Shown here: positions 1 through 7,364 of the stretch, in pieces
Layout: each line of letters opens with the position of its first letter
Position numbering within the stretch: the first letter of the stretch is position 1
Virus record (IMG/VR): IMGVR_UViG_3300003267_000371
Span: 8,065 to 35,694 of that record
DNA from: a virus
Reading direction: 5' to 3' (one strand)
DNA length: 27,630 bases
The notes under the pieces: generated by a model
Databases searched by the model: none
Seen by the model: the letters and a program-made list of their open reading frames with translations, nothing else
What the model was told of the DNA's origin: nothing
Made by a program: the position numbers and the translations under genes

Positions 1-84
1 GCTGCATACATTCTCCTTCGCTCTCACAATACTCAATTTGCTCCATTTCTGCAATCAGATTCATTTGGCCGTGAAGTAAAATAA
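1..84 (+). CDS. 3' end of an unidentified phage gene (partial)
   Basis: Frame 1 is open from the first base to a TAA at 82-84, giving 27 C-terminal residues that end in FGREVK. The 5' part lies outside the window. It sits 41 bp upstream of the tail spike in the same direction, so it is probably the last part of a tail or virion gene. Too little is visible to assign a function, and a chance open frame cannot be excluded. Confidence 0.4.
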   Translation, partial: AAYILLRSHNTQFAPFLQSDSFGREVK

Positions 85-125
85 TATTTATTATAAAATA
101 TGGTTTACACTTTAAGGAGCTCGCA

Positions 126-1679
126 ATGTCTTTCCCTAATACCTCAATGCCCAATACAAGCGCAATGCCATATCTTGGCGTGGCGGCTATTAATCCACCT
201 AACACTTACTCAGTCAACCGAGATCCCACATCCTCTGATAAGAAGCCAGTTAGGTCAATTTGGAGTAACTCATCTACTAACAAAGTATTCTACCTTCCAT
301 CTTATACCGCAGGGGTGCCAAACTGGGTAGAGCTTGGAGGTGGAACAGATACATTCCCAATAACTCCTTATGTTGTTGGGCCAGCAGGTCAAGGGGGATA
401 TCAAACAGTACAAGCAGCAGTTACAGCAATTGGCTCGGGATCTGGATTGATCTGGGTGCAACCTGATACATATACAGAAAGTTTGACATTTACAGCAGGA
501 TGCAATATTACAATTGCATCGGGTTCACCTGATCTTGCCACAATAACCGGCGTTCATACTCCTCCATCTAGTGGATTTGTACGATTCTTAGAAATCACCC
601 TAACTTCCGCAACCCATATATTTAGCTCAGCTGCGGCAGGTACAGCTCAATTGACTGTTGAATCTTGCGTGGCCACGTGCACAAACGGTTTCACATTCAA
701 CGTGGCAAACTGGACAGGGCCTCTTCAATCTTTCCATTCTGTCCATAATGGCACAAGTAACGGGTTTGTAACAAACAGTGGTGGGTCTGCTATAACCGTA
801 TCAGATTGCACCGCAGGTTCCGGAACTGGCAAAACCATGGTTACAACCGGTGTTACTACCTTAGAGCAGGTTTCAATAGCTTGTCCTTGGTCGCCCACCA
901 CAGGAACCGTTATAACCGCACTTAATTGCGCTTTCGCTAGAACAGTGACCCTAGGGGGAGACACAACAGGAAGTTTTGTTTCTTGCTCATGGTCCACAGG
1001 AGCCACAGCCGCTATTACCATGTCCTCAAGTGGTACAGTAGCACTATTAGAAAGTGTTATTACATCATCCAACAACCCAGCAATTGCGGGCGCGGGTGCT
1101 GGAGCATTAACGATTTCAAATGTATCGTTTACAAGCAACACTGCTATAGCGGCCACTTTAACTCTAGGAACTGCTGATTTGGTGAGCGCGAGTTCTTATC
1201 GCACTACACCATTGGCAACCAATGTTACACTTTCTGGCAATTCTCTAACTGCCACGGGTTCGGATACCGACATTTCTATTAATGCAGTCCCCAAAGGAAC
1301 CGGAGCATTTGCTGTAACAGGCCCAATAACTGCTAGTACATCGATGACGGCAACAGCAGGCGACATCACTGCAACCTTAGGTAACGTTGTCATCAATGGA
1401 GCGGCAAAACAATTGCAAGTCCATGGTGGAGCAGTTACCGATTTCATCGGCCAGGCTACCTTAACCAACGGTACCGTGACCGTGGCTAACACCAATATCG
1501 CTGCTACCGATAGGGTTTTTGTTACTCGGTCTGCAAAGAATGGTTCCACAGCCTACGGAGTGCCATTAATCACGATTACAGCTGCTACAAATTTTGTTTT
1601 AACTGCTTGTAAGTCGGACACCACAACAGAAACGGGCGATGCGTCCACATTTGATTATTTCATTGTACGACAAGTTTAA
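126..1679 (+). CDS. Tail spike-like beta-helix protein (517 aa)
   Basis: The sequence is rich in Ser, Thr, Gly and Ala with short alternating beta-strand patterns, as in phage receptor-binding spikes. Residues about 1-75 include a SIWSNSSTNKVFYL segment ending in WVELGGG, resembling N-terminal virion-attachment segments of phage tail proteins. Residues about 90-345 form a beta-helix region that is paralogous to residues 75-340 of the tail fibre at 2024-4336; both share GVHTPP, SATHI, NGFTFN and NWTG. The C-terminal 90 residues look like a separate beta-rich knob. No S74 chaperone is present. An AAGGAG motif at 113-118 precedes the ATG. Expected role: virion-borne host attachment or surface-polymer binding. 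Spike versus fibre cannot be told apart by sequence alone. Confidence 0.75.
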   Translation: MSFPNTSMPNTSAMPYLGVAAINPPNTYSVNRDPTSSDKKPVRSIWSNSSTNKVFYLPSYTAGVPNWVELGGGTDTFPITPYVVGPAGQGGYQTVQAAVTAIGSGSGLIWVQPDTYTESLTFTAGCNITIASGSPDLATITGVHTPPSSGFVRFLEITLTSATHIFSSAAAGTAQLTVESCVATCTNGFTFNVANWTGPLQSFHSVHNGTSNGFVTNSGGSAITVSDCTAGSGTGKTMVTTGVTTLEQVSIACPWSPTTGTVITALNCAFARTVTLGGDTTGSFVSCSWSTGATAAITMSSSGTVALLESVITSSNNPAIAGAGAGALTISNVSFTSNTAIAATLTLGTADLVSASSYRTTPLATNVTLSGNSLTATGSDTDISINAVPKGTGAFAVTGPITASTSMTATAGDITATLGNVVINGAAKQLQVHGGAVTDFIGQATLTNGTVTVANTNIAATDRVFVTRSAKNGSTAYGVPLITITAATNFVLTACKSDTTTETGDASTFDYFIVRQV

Positions 1680-1688
1680 GGATAAATA

Positions 1689-2027
1689 ATGGCCTCCATT
1701 GATGCTCGTTTTGATGCTTACCGCTCGCTTGCCTTCGGATCTATATCCGGAAGCTTTGCGGCGGTAGGATCCGCTCTTACCCATTTGGGAAGAATCCTGC
1801 ACCTTGTGAATAACACAAATGCAGATATGATTTTTTCATTTGATGGCACCACTAATAACGTTTATTTGCCAGCAGGCTCTTTTGCGCTTTATGACTTCCA
1901 AGCGAATGCAGAGCCAAACACCGTGTTCTTCTCATCAATAGGGACACAAATCTATGTGAAGCAAGCTTCAGGTGCACCAACTTCAGGTGCTGTGTATGCA
2001 ATGCTTGTATATGGTAGGGGTCAATGA
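1689..2027 (+). CDS. Small virion protein between spike and fibre genes (112 aa)
   Basis: The protein has no signal peptide or membrane segment and is rich in beta-forming residues, with FSFDGTTNNVYLPAGSF near its centre. It reads like a small phage structural subunit. It lies 9 bp after the tail spike, and its TGA overlaps the ATG of the tail fibre (ATGA at 2024-2027), so the three genes are probably co-transcribed and translationally coupled. A tail adaptor or spike-associated role is inferred only from this position. I do not recognise the family. Confidence 0.7.
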   Translation: MASIDARFDAYRSLAFGSISGSFAAVGSALTHLGRILHLVNNTNADMIFSFDGTTNNVYLPAGSFALYDFQANAEPNTVFFSSIGTQIYVKQASGAPTSGAVYAMLVYGRGQ

Positions 2028-4336
2028 GTCAGTCTGGTATTGTAAACATTGCAGGCGGAGGAGGTGGCGGATCTCCAGTTATGAAATTGACTGGTGATAC
2101 CGGAGGGCCAATAACTCCCACAGCAAATAATATTAATATATTGGGAAATCCAGATATTTTAGTTGCAGGAACTTTAGCAACCAGCACTCTTCAATTAACG
2201 GATTTAGTAAAATGGACTCCTTTTGTTGTTGATTCCACTCCAGGCTCCGCACCATATAGCACAATCCAATCTGCCATTACAGCGGCAGAAGCGGCAGGGG
2301 GAAATAAACTTGTTTTAGTAAGGCCAGGATCTACATCAACTTATACAGAAAACTTAACTTTCACCACCGGCACTGTTGACGTGCTTGGAGCCGAGTGCCT
2401 TGGAGATAGCGGACAAGTTATAATTTCTGGTGTTCATACACCCCCTGCTTCAGGACATCTTGTTTTTAGAAATTTCAAAATGTCATCTGCTACCCATATT
2501 CTTAGCAGCAACGTTGCAGGTTCAGCGGGTCTAGTTTTCATAGATTGCGCAATGGGTGTAACCAATGGGTTTACCTTTAATTTGCCAAACTGGACTGGGT
2601 TTTTTGAATGTTTCGACATTGGAGAACAAAGCACAAATAATGGATGCGTCAACAATACAGGCGGTGCGTCTATTTTCTTTTTTGCTGCTTCTTTAGGCAA
2701 AGGAACTGGTCAAACCATGGTAACATCTGGCGCAATTCGCATGGATGGCGTGGATTTGGGTTGTCCATGGAATGCTCAAACGGGAACAAGTTTGACTCAA
2801 TGCGATAGATGTACCTTCTTTAATGCGGTTACCTTTTCAAATAATTCAACCGGAAACATTACGACTTCATTTTTTAAAACGGGTTCATCTGCATCATTTA
2901 CCATGAGTTCCTCTGCTTCGGTGGGTTTATTTGAATGTACGATGAATTCCTCCGCTAATCCTGTAATCGCTGGCTCTGGAGCGGGCACGCTCACTTTGGG
3001 CGGCATTACATTTGTTGATGGCAAAAATATCGCCGGCACTTTAACCGTAGCTGGAGCTACAGGATTCATAGCAGGAACTAACACAGCATATGGGGTTCTG
3101 TGTGGAGGAACTATTTCAGGTGGCCCTATTCAATCCGTCGCAGCTCTAGGTTCGTCTGGGGATGTGTTAACCTCAAATGGCGCAGGAATGTTGCCCACTT
3201 TCCAACCTGCTAGCGGAGGGGGAATAACCTCCATTACAGGAGATTCAGGGAGCACCTCTGGCCCAGCCGTTACTTTGAAGGGAGGCGTTGCTGCAGCAGC
3301 AATCTCCAATGGGATTCAAGTCAATATTGATGGCGCCGATAATATTACAGTAGATTATAGTTCTTTAACCTTTGCTGAGACTGATGGATCAGGAAACGGC
3401 GCGATTTATGTATACGATAATATTTCGGCAAAAACTTTCCTGCATAATTTTAGTGCTTCCGGCGTTGTTGGAGGCAATGTATTTTTAGGTTATAAAGCTG
3501 GAAATTTAACCTCTACCGCATCAGATGGCAATACAGGAATCGGTGCACAAGTGCTCGTATCGCTAGATACGGGTGATGGGAATACGATAGTAGGGAATTT
3601 AGCTGGCAATGCTATTACTTCGGGAAATTCTAATGATGCTTTTGGTGCCGCGGCCTTAAATATTTGCGATACAGGTTCTTTTAATGTCGCGATTGGCGCA
3701 GGGGCTATGAATGGTCTTACAAGCGGCCAAAACAACTGTGGAGTTGGTCAAGGATGCGGCGTTGGAATTTCTTCAGGACAAACCAACGTAATCTTGGGCA
3801 ATAATTCATATGCAAATAGCAATGGTAGTGGCAATATAATAATAGGGGACAGTTCTGGTAATTCCTTATCAGGAACAGATAGTAACAATATTATCATTGC
3901 AGAATCTGGAACATCCGGGGATTCGGGAAGAATTCGAATCGGAACCAACGGCACTCATACCACATGTTTTGTTCAAGGGATAGCGGGAGTAACGGTAGCC
4001 AGCAGCGCAGCTGTTCTTATTAATACCTCAACAGGGCAATTAGGAACCGTAGTATCTTCAAGACGCTACAAAGAAAACATCATTGATATAGGGCCCACCT
4101 CATCGATTTTAGATTTAAGACCAGTAATTTTTAATTATAAAAATGATGAGTCGAAAGAGAAAAAAATAGGATTGATCGCAGAAGAAGTAGAAAAAGTGTT
4201 TCCCGGTCTAGTAGTTTATAAAGATGGACAGCCAGAAACCGTAGCCTACCATGACTTGCCAGTTTTACTTCTCAATGAGATCAAAAGATTATCTTCAAAA
4301 GTTAGCGAACTTGAGAAAAAAATCCTTAAGAATTAG
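2024..4336 (+). CDS. Tail fibre with S74 intramolecular chaperone domain (770 aa)
   Basis: The N-terminus has a Gly-rich GGGGGGSP segment. Residues 75-340 are a beta-helix region paralogous to the upstream spike. Residues about 480-660 carry repeated GN-x-IG units (for example GNTIVGN, GNIIIG), as in YadA-like trimeric stalks. The last 93 residues are a peptidase S74 / endosialidase chaperone domain containing RRYKENI, IGLIAEEVEKVFP and LLLNEIKRL, ending in a coiled coil. In this family the chaperone drives trimer folding and then cuts itself off with a Ser-Lys pair; Ser678 and Lys683 have the expected spacing of five. The residue after the cleavage serine is Ser instead of the usual Asp. Role: receptor-binding fibre at the virion tail. 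Confidence 0.9.
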   Translation: MSQSGIVNIAGGGGGGSPVMKLTGDTGGPITPTANNINILGNPDILVAGTLATSTLQLTDLVKWTPFVVDSTPGSAPYSTIQSAITAAEAAGGNKLVLVRPGSTSTYTENLTFTTGTVDVLGAECLGDSGQVIISGVHTPPASGHLVFRNFKMSSATHILSSNVAGSAGLVFIDCAMGVTNGFTFNLPNWTGFFECFDIGEQSTNNGCVNNTGGASIFFFAASLGKGTGQTMVTSGAIRMDGVDLGCPWNAQTGTSLTQCDRCTFFNAVTFSNNSTGNITTSFFKTGSSASFTMSSSASVGLFECTMNSSANPVIAGSGAGTLTLGGITFVDGKNIAGTLTVAGATGFIAGTNTAYGVLCGGTISGGPIQSVAALGSSGDVLTSNGAGMLPTFQPASGGGITSITGDSGSTSGPAVTLKGGVAAAAISNGIQVNIDGADNITVDYSSLTFAETDGSGNGAIYVYDNISAKTFLHNFSASGVVGGNVFLGYKAGNLTSTASDGNTGIGAQVLVSLDTGDGNTIVGNLAGNAITSGNSNDAFGAAALNICDTGSFNVAIGAGAMNGLTSGQNNCGVGQGCGVGISSGQTNVILGNNSYANSNGSGNIIIGDSSGNSLSGTDSNNIIIAESGTSGDSGRIRIGTNGTHTTCFVQGIAGVTVASSAAVLINTSTGQLGTVVSSRRYKENIIDIGPTSSILDLRPVIFNYKNDESKEKKIGLIAEEVEKVFPGLVVYKDGQPETVAYHDLPVLLLNEIKRLSSKVSELEKKILKN

Positions 4337-4571
4337 GAAACTGATTTAAAAAAACCTCGCAAATTTGTCTTCTACCCACAAGAATCCAATAGTTTGCTTG
4401 TTTAATTTTATCTTGGTATTTCATTTTCTCATAAGGCGCGATGTCTTCGCAAGTTTGCTTATGAAAACTTTCCATAAATTCATACATGTCTCTAGCATCA
4501 TAGTAATTTTGAGCGCTATATGCCGTGCATGGTAAAATAAGAGCTAATGTAACAATAACTTTTGAAAACAT
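4326..4571 (-). CDS. Small secreted protein (81 aa)
   Basis: The N-terminus is a textbook signal peptide: a short basic start, the hydrophobic core VIVTLALILPC and a likely signal peptidase I site after AYSA. The mature part is about 60 residues, charged, with two cysteines that could form a disulfide (near CEDIAP and ICEVF). AAAGGA lies 6 nt upstream of the ATG. It converges with the tail fibre (11-bp overlap) and runs against the tail genes, suggesting an independently expressed accessory gene. Function unknown; a periplasmic superinfection or lysis-related role is possible but not shown. Confidence 0.7.
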   Translation of the reverse strand: MFSKVIVTLALILPCTAYSAQNYYDARDMYEFMESFHKQTCEDIAPYEKMKYQDKIKQANYWILVGRRQICEVFLNQFPNS

Positions 4572-4605
4572 AAAAATTCCTTTATATGTTAAAATTAATT
4601 TTCAT

Positions 4606-4833
4606 ATGATAATCAGAGAAGTTATTTCCCTCATAATCGCAATTTCAGTAGCAATATGCGTAGTTGGCGGTTTCATTTCAATAAGATACTTTGGAAACGA
4701 TAACGTTTTTGAGGAAGTGGCAGAAAAGATCATAGAGGCCGAAACAGGCCGTAAAATTGATCTTTCGCCAGAACCTCAAGTTGTGCAACCACAACCTACC
4801 CAAGAGCCTGTAAAAATAGAAGTAGCAGCTTAA
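4606..4833 (+). CDS. Single-pass membrane protein with FGNDN motif (75 aa)
   Basis: I start it at the internal ATG at 4606, because an upstream in-frame ATG at 4525 would run through the 5' end of the divergent secreted-protein gene. It has one N-terminal membrane helix (VISLIIAISVAICVVGGF), then RYFGNDNVFEEVAEKIIEAE, then a Pro/Gln-rich tail. A membrane segment followed by an FGN-x-N motif also occurs in the protein at 10966-11262, so the two may be distant relatives. The role is unknown; a small inner-membrane phage protein is the most that can be said. Confidence 0.6.
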   Translation: MIIREVISLIIAISVAICVVGGFISIRYFGNDNVFEEVAEKIIEAETGRKIDLSPEPQVVQPQPTQEPVKIEVAA

Positions 4834-5087
4834 ACAGGAAAATCACGCGGATCTTTTCTCTTATGCGATGAAAAGTAAAAGGTGCCCCATTTATTTTTTG
4901 GGTCAACTCCATCTTTTCTACGCCGCTCTATTGCTTTTGCGTTCTGGCACAGTTTGCAATAGGTGCTTTTGGGAGAGAAATAAAGCAATTTGATTTTTGT
5001 TTCCTTGCAGCGAGGGCATCGCTTGCTCTCTAATGCCTGGTTGTAACCATTCGATATTAGGTGGTGCGTACTCGTCTTTTTGTGCAT
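4830..5087 (-). CDS. Zinc-ribbon protein (85 aa) overlapping the upstream gene
   Basis: Residues about 24-50 contain two Cys pairs, CPRC and CKLC, separated by about 18 residues with an aromatic segment between them, followed by a basic helix (IERRRKDG). This is the usual layout of small phage zinc ribbons, often near HNH-type or DNA-binding proteins. The ATG has only a weak GGGA upstream. Its 5' 170 bp overlap the 3' end of the gene at 4918-5409 in another frame. The zinc-ribbon frame is convincing from about residue 20 onward; the first residues could instead belong to a fusion created by a frameshift. Confidence 0.55.
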   Translation of the reverse strand: MHKKTSTHHLISNGYNQALESKRCPRCKETKIKLLYFSPKSTYCKLCQNAKAIERRRKDGVDPKNKWGTFYFSSHKRKDPRDFPV

Positions 5088-5409
5088 ATTTTTCCCAATT
5101 TTGTTTGTATTGTTTATGCATTAACAAAAACGCATTTTGGAAGTTCTGAAAAGATTGAGAAAGAGAGATTGGATCACCGCAAGTGTACGCAAGTGTATTT
5201 AATAAAAAATAAGCGCGCGGGTGCTCGCCAATAGAAATTGTAATTTGCAAGCTTTCTATTTTTCCATCTTTGCGAAAGTAGTCGCGGTATATGTTTTCAT
5301 GCGTCTTAAGAAACCCTCGAACAAATGTTTCATTTTTCTTGAAATCGTCGTGGACGGCCTTTTTTTGCAATTGGGGAGGTTTTTCGTTCCAGCCTATGGT
5401 TTCACTCAC
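4918..5409 (-). CDS. Hypothetical protein downstream of the replication initiator (163 aa)
   Basis: It overlaps the initiator gene by 8 bp and is read in the same direction, so it belongs to the replication operon. The first 130 or so residues look like a helical soluble protein (VRGFLKTHENIYRDYF, SQSFQNFQNAFLLMHKQYK). The last 35 residues, where it overlaps the zinc-ribbon gene, are less protein-like, so the natural protein may end or change frame near residue 130. No family recognised. A helper of the initiator or helicase loading is a guess from position only. Confidence 0.6.
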   Translation of the reverse strand: MSETIGWNEKPPQLQKKAVHDDFKKNETFVRGFLKTHENIYRDYFRKDGKIESLQITISIGEHPRAYFLLNTLAYTCGDPISLSQSFQNFQNAFLLMHKQYKQNWEKYAQKDEYAPPNIEWLQPGIREQAMPSLQGNKNQIALFLSQKHLLQTVPERKSNRAA

Positions 5410-6280
5410 GTCGACCTCCGAAAAGCGCTACAAATGCGTTTTTGAAGGCTTCATGGCCCATTTTAAATGAGACCTCCTTACCGGTTGCGCGGTTCATGGC
5501 GTAATTAGCATCAAATGTTAATCCTTTCAATTTCTCTGGATATTGCTCTTTGATTTTCAGCGCATATTCCCTGTTCTTTCGAATGAGATCTTGTTCGGAA
5601 GTTTCCTCCATATTGGATATGATTTTATTCCAATGGGTTCTTAGATTAGGAACGCTCAAGATATTGGATTGATACCATTTAGCAGTTTGAATCCAGTCAA
5701 TAGCGCGCGTTATGTCCTCAACGGTTGCTTTATCAAGGCGCATAAGCCTATCCATTTCATCAAGCCATTTTTGATAGGCGGATGGAGAAGGATCTTTGAG
5801 CTTTGGATTCCTTTCTTTTAGCTTTTTCAAAAAAAGATCAGTCAAAACAAGGACGCAGTCCGGCCTTATTATCTTATCTTTTTTCTCTTCTTTATTCTCT
5901 ATAATAGTGGGGTAGCCGGTTTTCCGGCCGTGGGGTAGCCGGTTTTCCGGCTGCCCGGTAGCCGGTTTTCCGGCTAGCTGATTTTCGTCTTCTTTTTCTT
6001 CCTTTAGGAATGGTTGCATAGCTTTCATTGTTCGAACACGCCCATCGAAAGAAACATTTTTCACTAAACCGATATCTCGAAGCTCTTTTAAAACTTCTTT
6101 AAATCTTGATAAACCTAATCCTAAAAAGTTCATTAAGTATTCATCAGAAGCAAAGCATCCTCCTTTTTCAGGATCATGAAGAGACCAAATTTCAGCCCAT
6201 AGACACTTGGCTTGGAGCGACAGATTTTCATGTAACCAAATCTCTTTTGGTATCCAAATACCTTTAAAATCTCTATTCAT
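5402..6280 (-). CDS. Replication initiator with N-terminal winged helix (292 aa)
   Basis: The N-terminal 75 residues match the winged-helix domain common in phage and plasmid replication proteins: FKGIWIPKEIW, NLSLQAKCLWAEIWSL, CFASDEYLMNFLGL, then a recognition-helix-like segment and KELRDIGLV. A charged linker (about 90-125) follows, then a helical C-terminal half. The linker is encoded by three 18-bp DNA repeats (5911-5974), an arrangement like lambda O, whose gene contains its own origin. The start is set at ATG 6280; an in-frame GTG at 6292 adds four residues. It overlaps the upstream gene 6273-6593 and is followed by 4918-5409. Role: binding the internal origin and recruiting replication enzymes (inferred). 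Confidence 0.8.
   Translation of the reverse strand: MNRDFKGIWIPKEIWLHENLSLQAKCLWAEIWSLHDPEKGGCFASDEYLMNFLGLGLSRFKEVLKELRDIGLVKNVSFDGRVRTMKAMQPFLKEEKEDENQLAGKPATGQPENRLPHGRKTGYPTIIENKEEKKDKIIRPDCVLVLTDLFLKKLKERNPKLKDPSPSAYQKWLDEMDRLMRLDKATVEDITRAIDWIQTAKWYQSNILSVPNLRTHWNKIISNMEETSEQDLIRKNREYALKIKEQYPEKLKGLTFDANYAMNRATGKEVSFKMGHEAFKNAFVALFGGRRE
5866..5906. other. Candidate DNA unwinding element of the replication origin
   Basis: This 41-bp tract directly next to the iterons is almost free of G and very AT/pyrimidine-rich on the + strand (TTATTATC, runs of T, TATAATA). It lies on the downstream side of the iterons relative to the gene, the same order as iterons and AT-rich segment in lambda ori. 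Assignment as the melting region is inference from position and composition. Confidence 0.6.
5911..5974. repeat. Three 18-bp iterons at 23-bp spacing inside the initiator gene
   Basis: GGTAGCCGGTTTTCCGGC occurs exactly three times, at 5911-5928, 5934-5951 and 5957-5974. Each copy contains an inverted repeat, GCCGG-TTTT-CCGGC. The period of 23 bp is not a multiple of 3, so the copies encode different peptides (AGKPAT, PENRLP, RKTGYP in gene order). Conservation is therefore at the DNA level. This matches initiator-binding iterons. Confidence 0.9.
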
Positions 6281-6593
6281 GGAAACCGTCACTTTTTGAA
6301 AAATTCACAAAAAGCATTCCATCTGCTGAGGTAGAAAAATAAACGCCAGGAATTTTATGCTGCATTAACTCGTCTAATATTTTTGAAAATCGTCCATTAG
6401 TCTGTTTGTCTAGATCTTCTCGTGAAATTTGATTGGATGAACAAGTTTGCAAAAATATTAAAAACCATTTGCAAGCAGGGGATAAATTGGGTGAATTTAT
6501 TAATTTTTTAGAAATCATCACGTAAGGATTTTCCTTATCGTGCGGGCAACGCTGAAAAGTTTCTTCGTGTGTTAGTAATTCATTTTCTGACAT
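6273..6593 (-). CDS. Small winged-helix replication-like protein (106 aa)
   Basis: Residues about 22-50 read NPYVMISKKLINSPNLSPACKW with FLIFLQ after it. This is the same pattern as the start of the neighbouring initiator (IPKEIW...NLSLQAKCLWAEIWSL), i.e. the first helices of a replication-type winged-helix domain. An ISREDLDKQTNGRFSKILDELM segment follows as the possible recognition helix. It ends 8 bp inside the initiator start, so the two are translationally coupled. AGGA lies upstream of the ATG. It may be a truncated initiator paralogue, a partner subunit or a repressor of initiation. Confidence 0.65.
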   Translation of the reverse strand: MSENELLTHEETFQRCPHDKENPYVMISKKLINSPNLSPACKWFLIFLQTCSSNQISREDLDKQTNGRFSKILDELMQHKIPGVYFSTSADGMLFVNFSKSDGFHE

Positions 6594-6651
6594 GTACGGT
6601 TCCTGTTGGTTGTAAGAGACCGTAGAAGAAGAAATTTTCTGTACTTTTTTT

Positions 6652-6679
6652 TTGGCCTATGCAAAAACTATGGTATAGT
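6652..6679 (+). promoter_or_regulatory. Candidate promoter for the rightward early genes
   Basis: TTGGCC (6652-6657), a 16-nt spacer and TATAGT (6674-6679) form a sigma-70-like promoter in the divergent control region. The predicted start is near 6686. The -10 box is the left arm of a palindrome at 6674-6696. Confidence 0.5.
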
Positions 6680-6696
6680 GCTATGCTGGCGCTATA
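6674..6696. promoter_or_regulatory. Hyphenated palindrome overlapping the -10 box (candidate operator)
   Basis: The arms TATAGTGC (6674-6681) and GCGCTATA (6689-6696) are inverted copies with 7 of 8 positions matching, separated by 7 nt. The overlap with the -10 box and start point is where a dimeric repressor would block transcription. The Cro-like protein (10345) and the XRE protein (17259) are candidate binders. Only one copy was found in this region. Confidence 0.5.
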
Positions 6697-6706
6697 TTTC
6701 TTCTCG

Positions 6707-6752
6707 GCCGCAGGGAAAAGTGGAAAGCTTCTTCTGCGGTGACTTTTTTTTT
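6707..6752 (+). terminator. Attenuator-like hairpin with T tract
   Basis: CCGCAG (6708-6713) pairs with CTGCGG (6734-6739), with further A-T and wobble pairs inside, and nine T residues follow at 6744-6752. It would end transcripts begun at about 6686 after roughly 65 nt, giving a short leader or small RNA. Three bases separate stem and T tract, so strength is uncertain. Confidence 0.5.
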
Positions 6753-6935
6753 CCAGATACTAAATGAAAGCTTTAATTTAGCGCCACGACAAAAAGTAAG
6801 TCGTTTTGTCTTAGTAAAATTAATAAAAAAACCCTTAATTTTTATTTAATTATAAATATTTATTTATAAACAAATTCCTTTGTTTGCGATATAAGCCAAA
6901 TTGAATTACAGTTTTAAGGCAAATATGAGGAATTT
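6753..6935. promoter_or_regulatory. AT-rich leader of the 6936 gene with inverted repeat
   Basis: No gene is seen. GACAAAA (6788-6794) and TTTTGTC (6804-6810) form a 7-bp inverted repeat around 9 nt, a possible protein-binding site. About 6811-6890 is an AT tract rich in TTAAT and TATTTA steps. It could be a promoter-proximal or curved element, or a second melting region. GAGGA precedes the ATG at 6936. Confidence 0.4.
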
Positions 6936-7364
6936 ATGACCACAAAGCTACTTCTAGACAAAGCATCCCAAATTAGAAAAAAGTTTAAAGAATTTCTTTT
7001 TCATAGAAAACAGGTACAAGCCCTTGAAAATTACGCTTGTGTAGCTCCATTCAGGTTTAAATACAAGCTAGAGTTGCTCAAAACATGTATAGAGGAAGGA
7101 TTTCTTGATGATAAGGAAGCAGAGTTTCTTGAACACATGATCAAAAAATCAGAAATTTCGGTACACGATTGGAGCTACAAAACAAAATGGCTGCGTACAG
7201 AAATGAGACGAAGAAGCTTTAACCAAGAAATGAGAACCGATCCCAAAGAGCCAAGACAATATATTATGTTCCCTCAAGCTGAAGAAAAACAGGATAAATT
7301 TAACTTTCCATTTAATTTTCTCAAAGCTTATGGGAAGAGATCTGCAACACAAAGGAGGGTTTGA
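6936..7364 (+). CDS. Hypothetical basic helical protein (142 aa)
   Basis: This is the first gene of the short rightward operon after the control region, with GAGGA just upstream of the ATG. It is strongly basic and helical throughout (DKASQIRKKFKEFLFHRKQ, EMRRRSFNQEMR). Its middle, CIEEGFLDDKEAEFLEHMI, resembles a helical hairpin. No signal peptide or membrane segment. Its TGA overlaps the next ATG. An early regulator or nucleic-acid-binding role is plausible from charge and position, but I recognise no family. Confidence 0.65.
   Translation: MTTKLLLDKASQIRKKFKEFLFHRKQVQALENYACVAPFRFKYKLELLKTCIEEGFLDDKEAEFLEHMIKKSEISVHDWSYKTKWLRTEMRRRSFNQEMRTDPKEPRQYIMFPQAEEKQDKFNFPFNFLKAYGKRSATQRRV

Noticed and set aside
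725-1549. Long open frames on the minus strand inside the tail spike
   Set aside because: They mirror the repetitive Thr/Ala/Val codons of the + gene, lack ribosome sites and have low-complexity Val/Ala/Pro products.
2434-3954. Several minus-strand frames inside the tail fibre
   Set aside because: Shadows of the repetitive fibre gene; composition follows the complementary codons and no start signals exist.
5911-5974. CRISPR-like array or protein repeat
   Set aside because: Repeats are 18 bp with 5-bp gaps, too short for spacers, and are read in three different frames, so neither a CRISPR array nor a peptide repeat fits.
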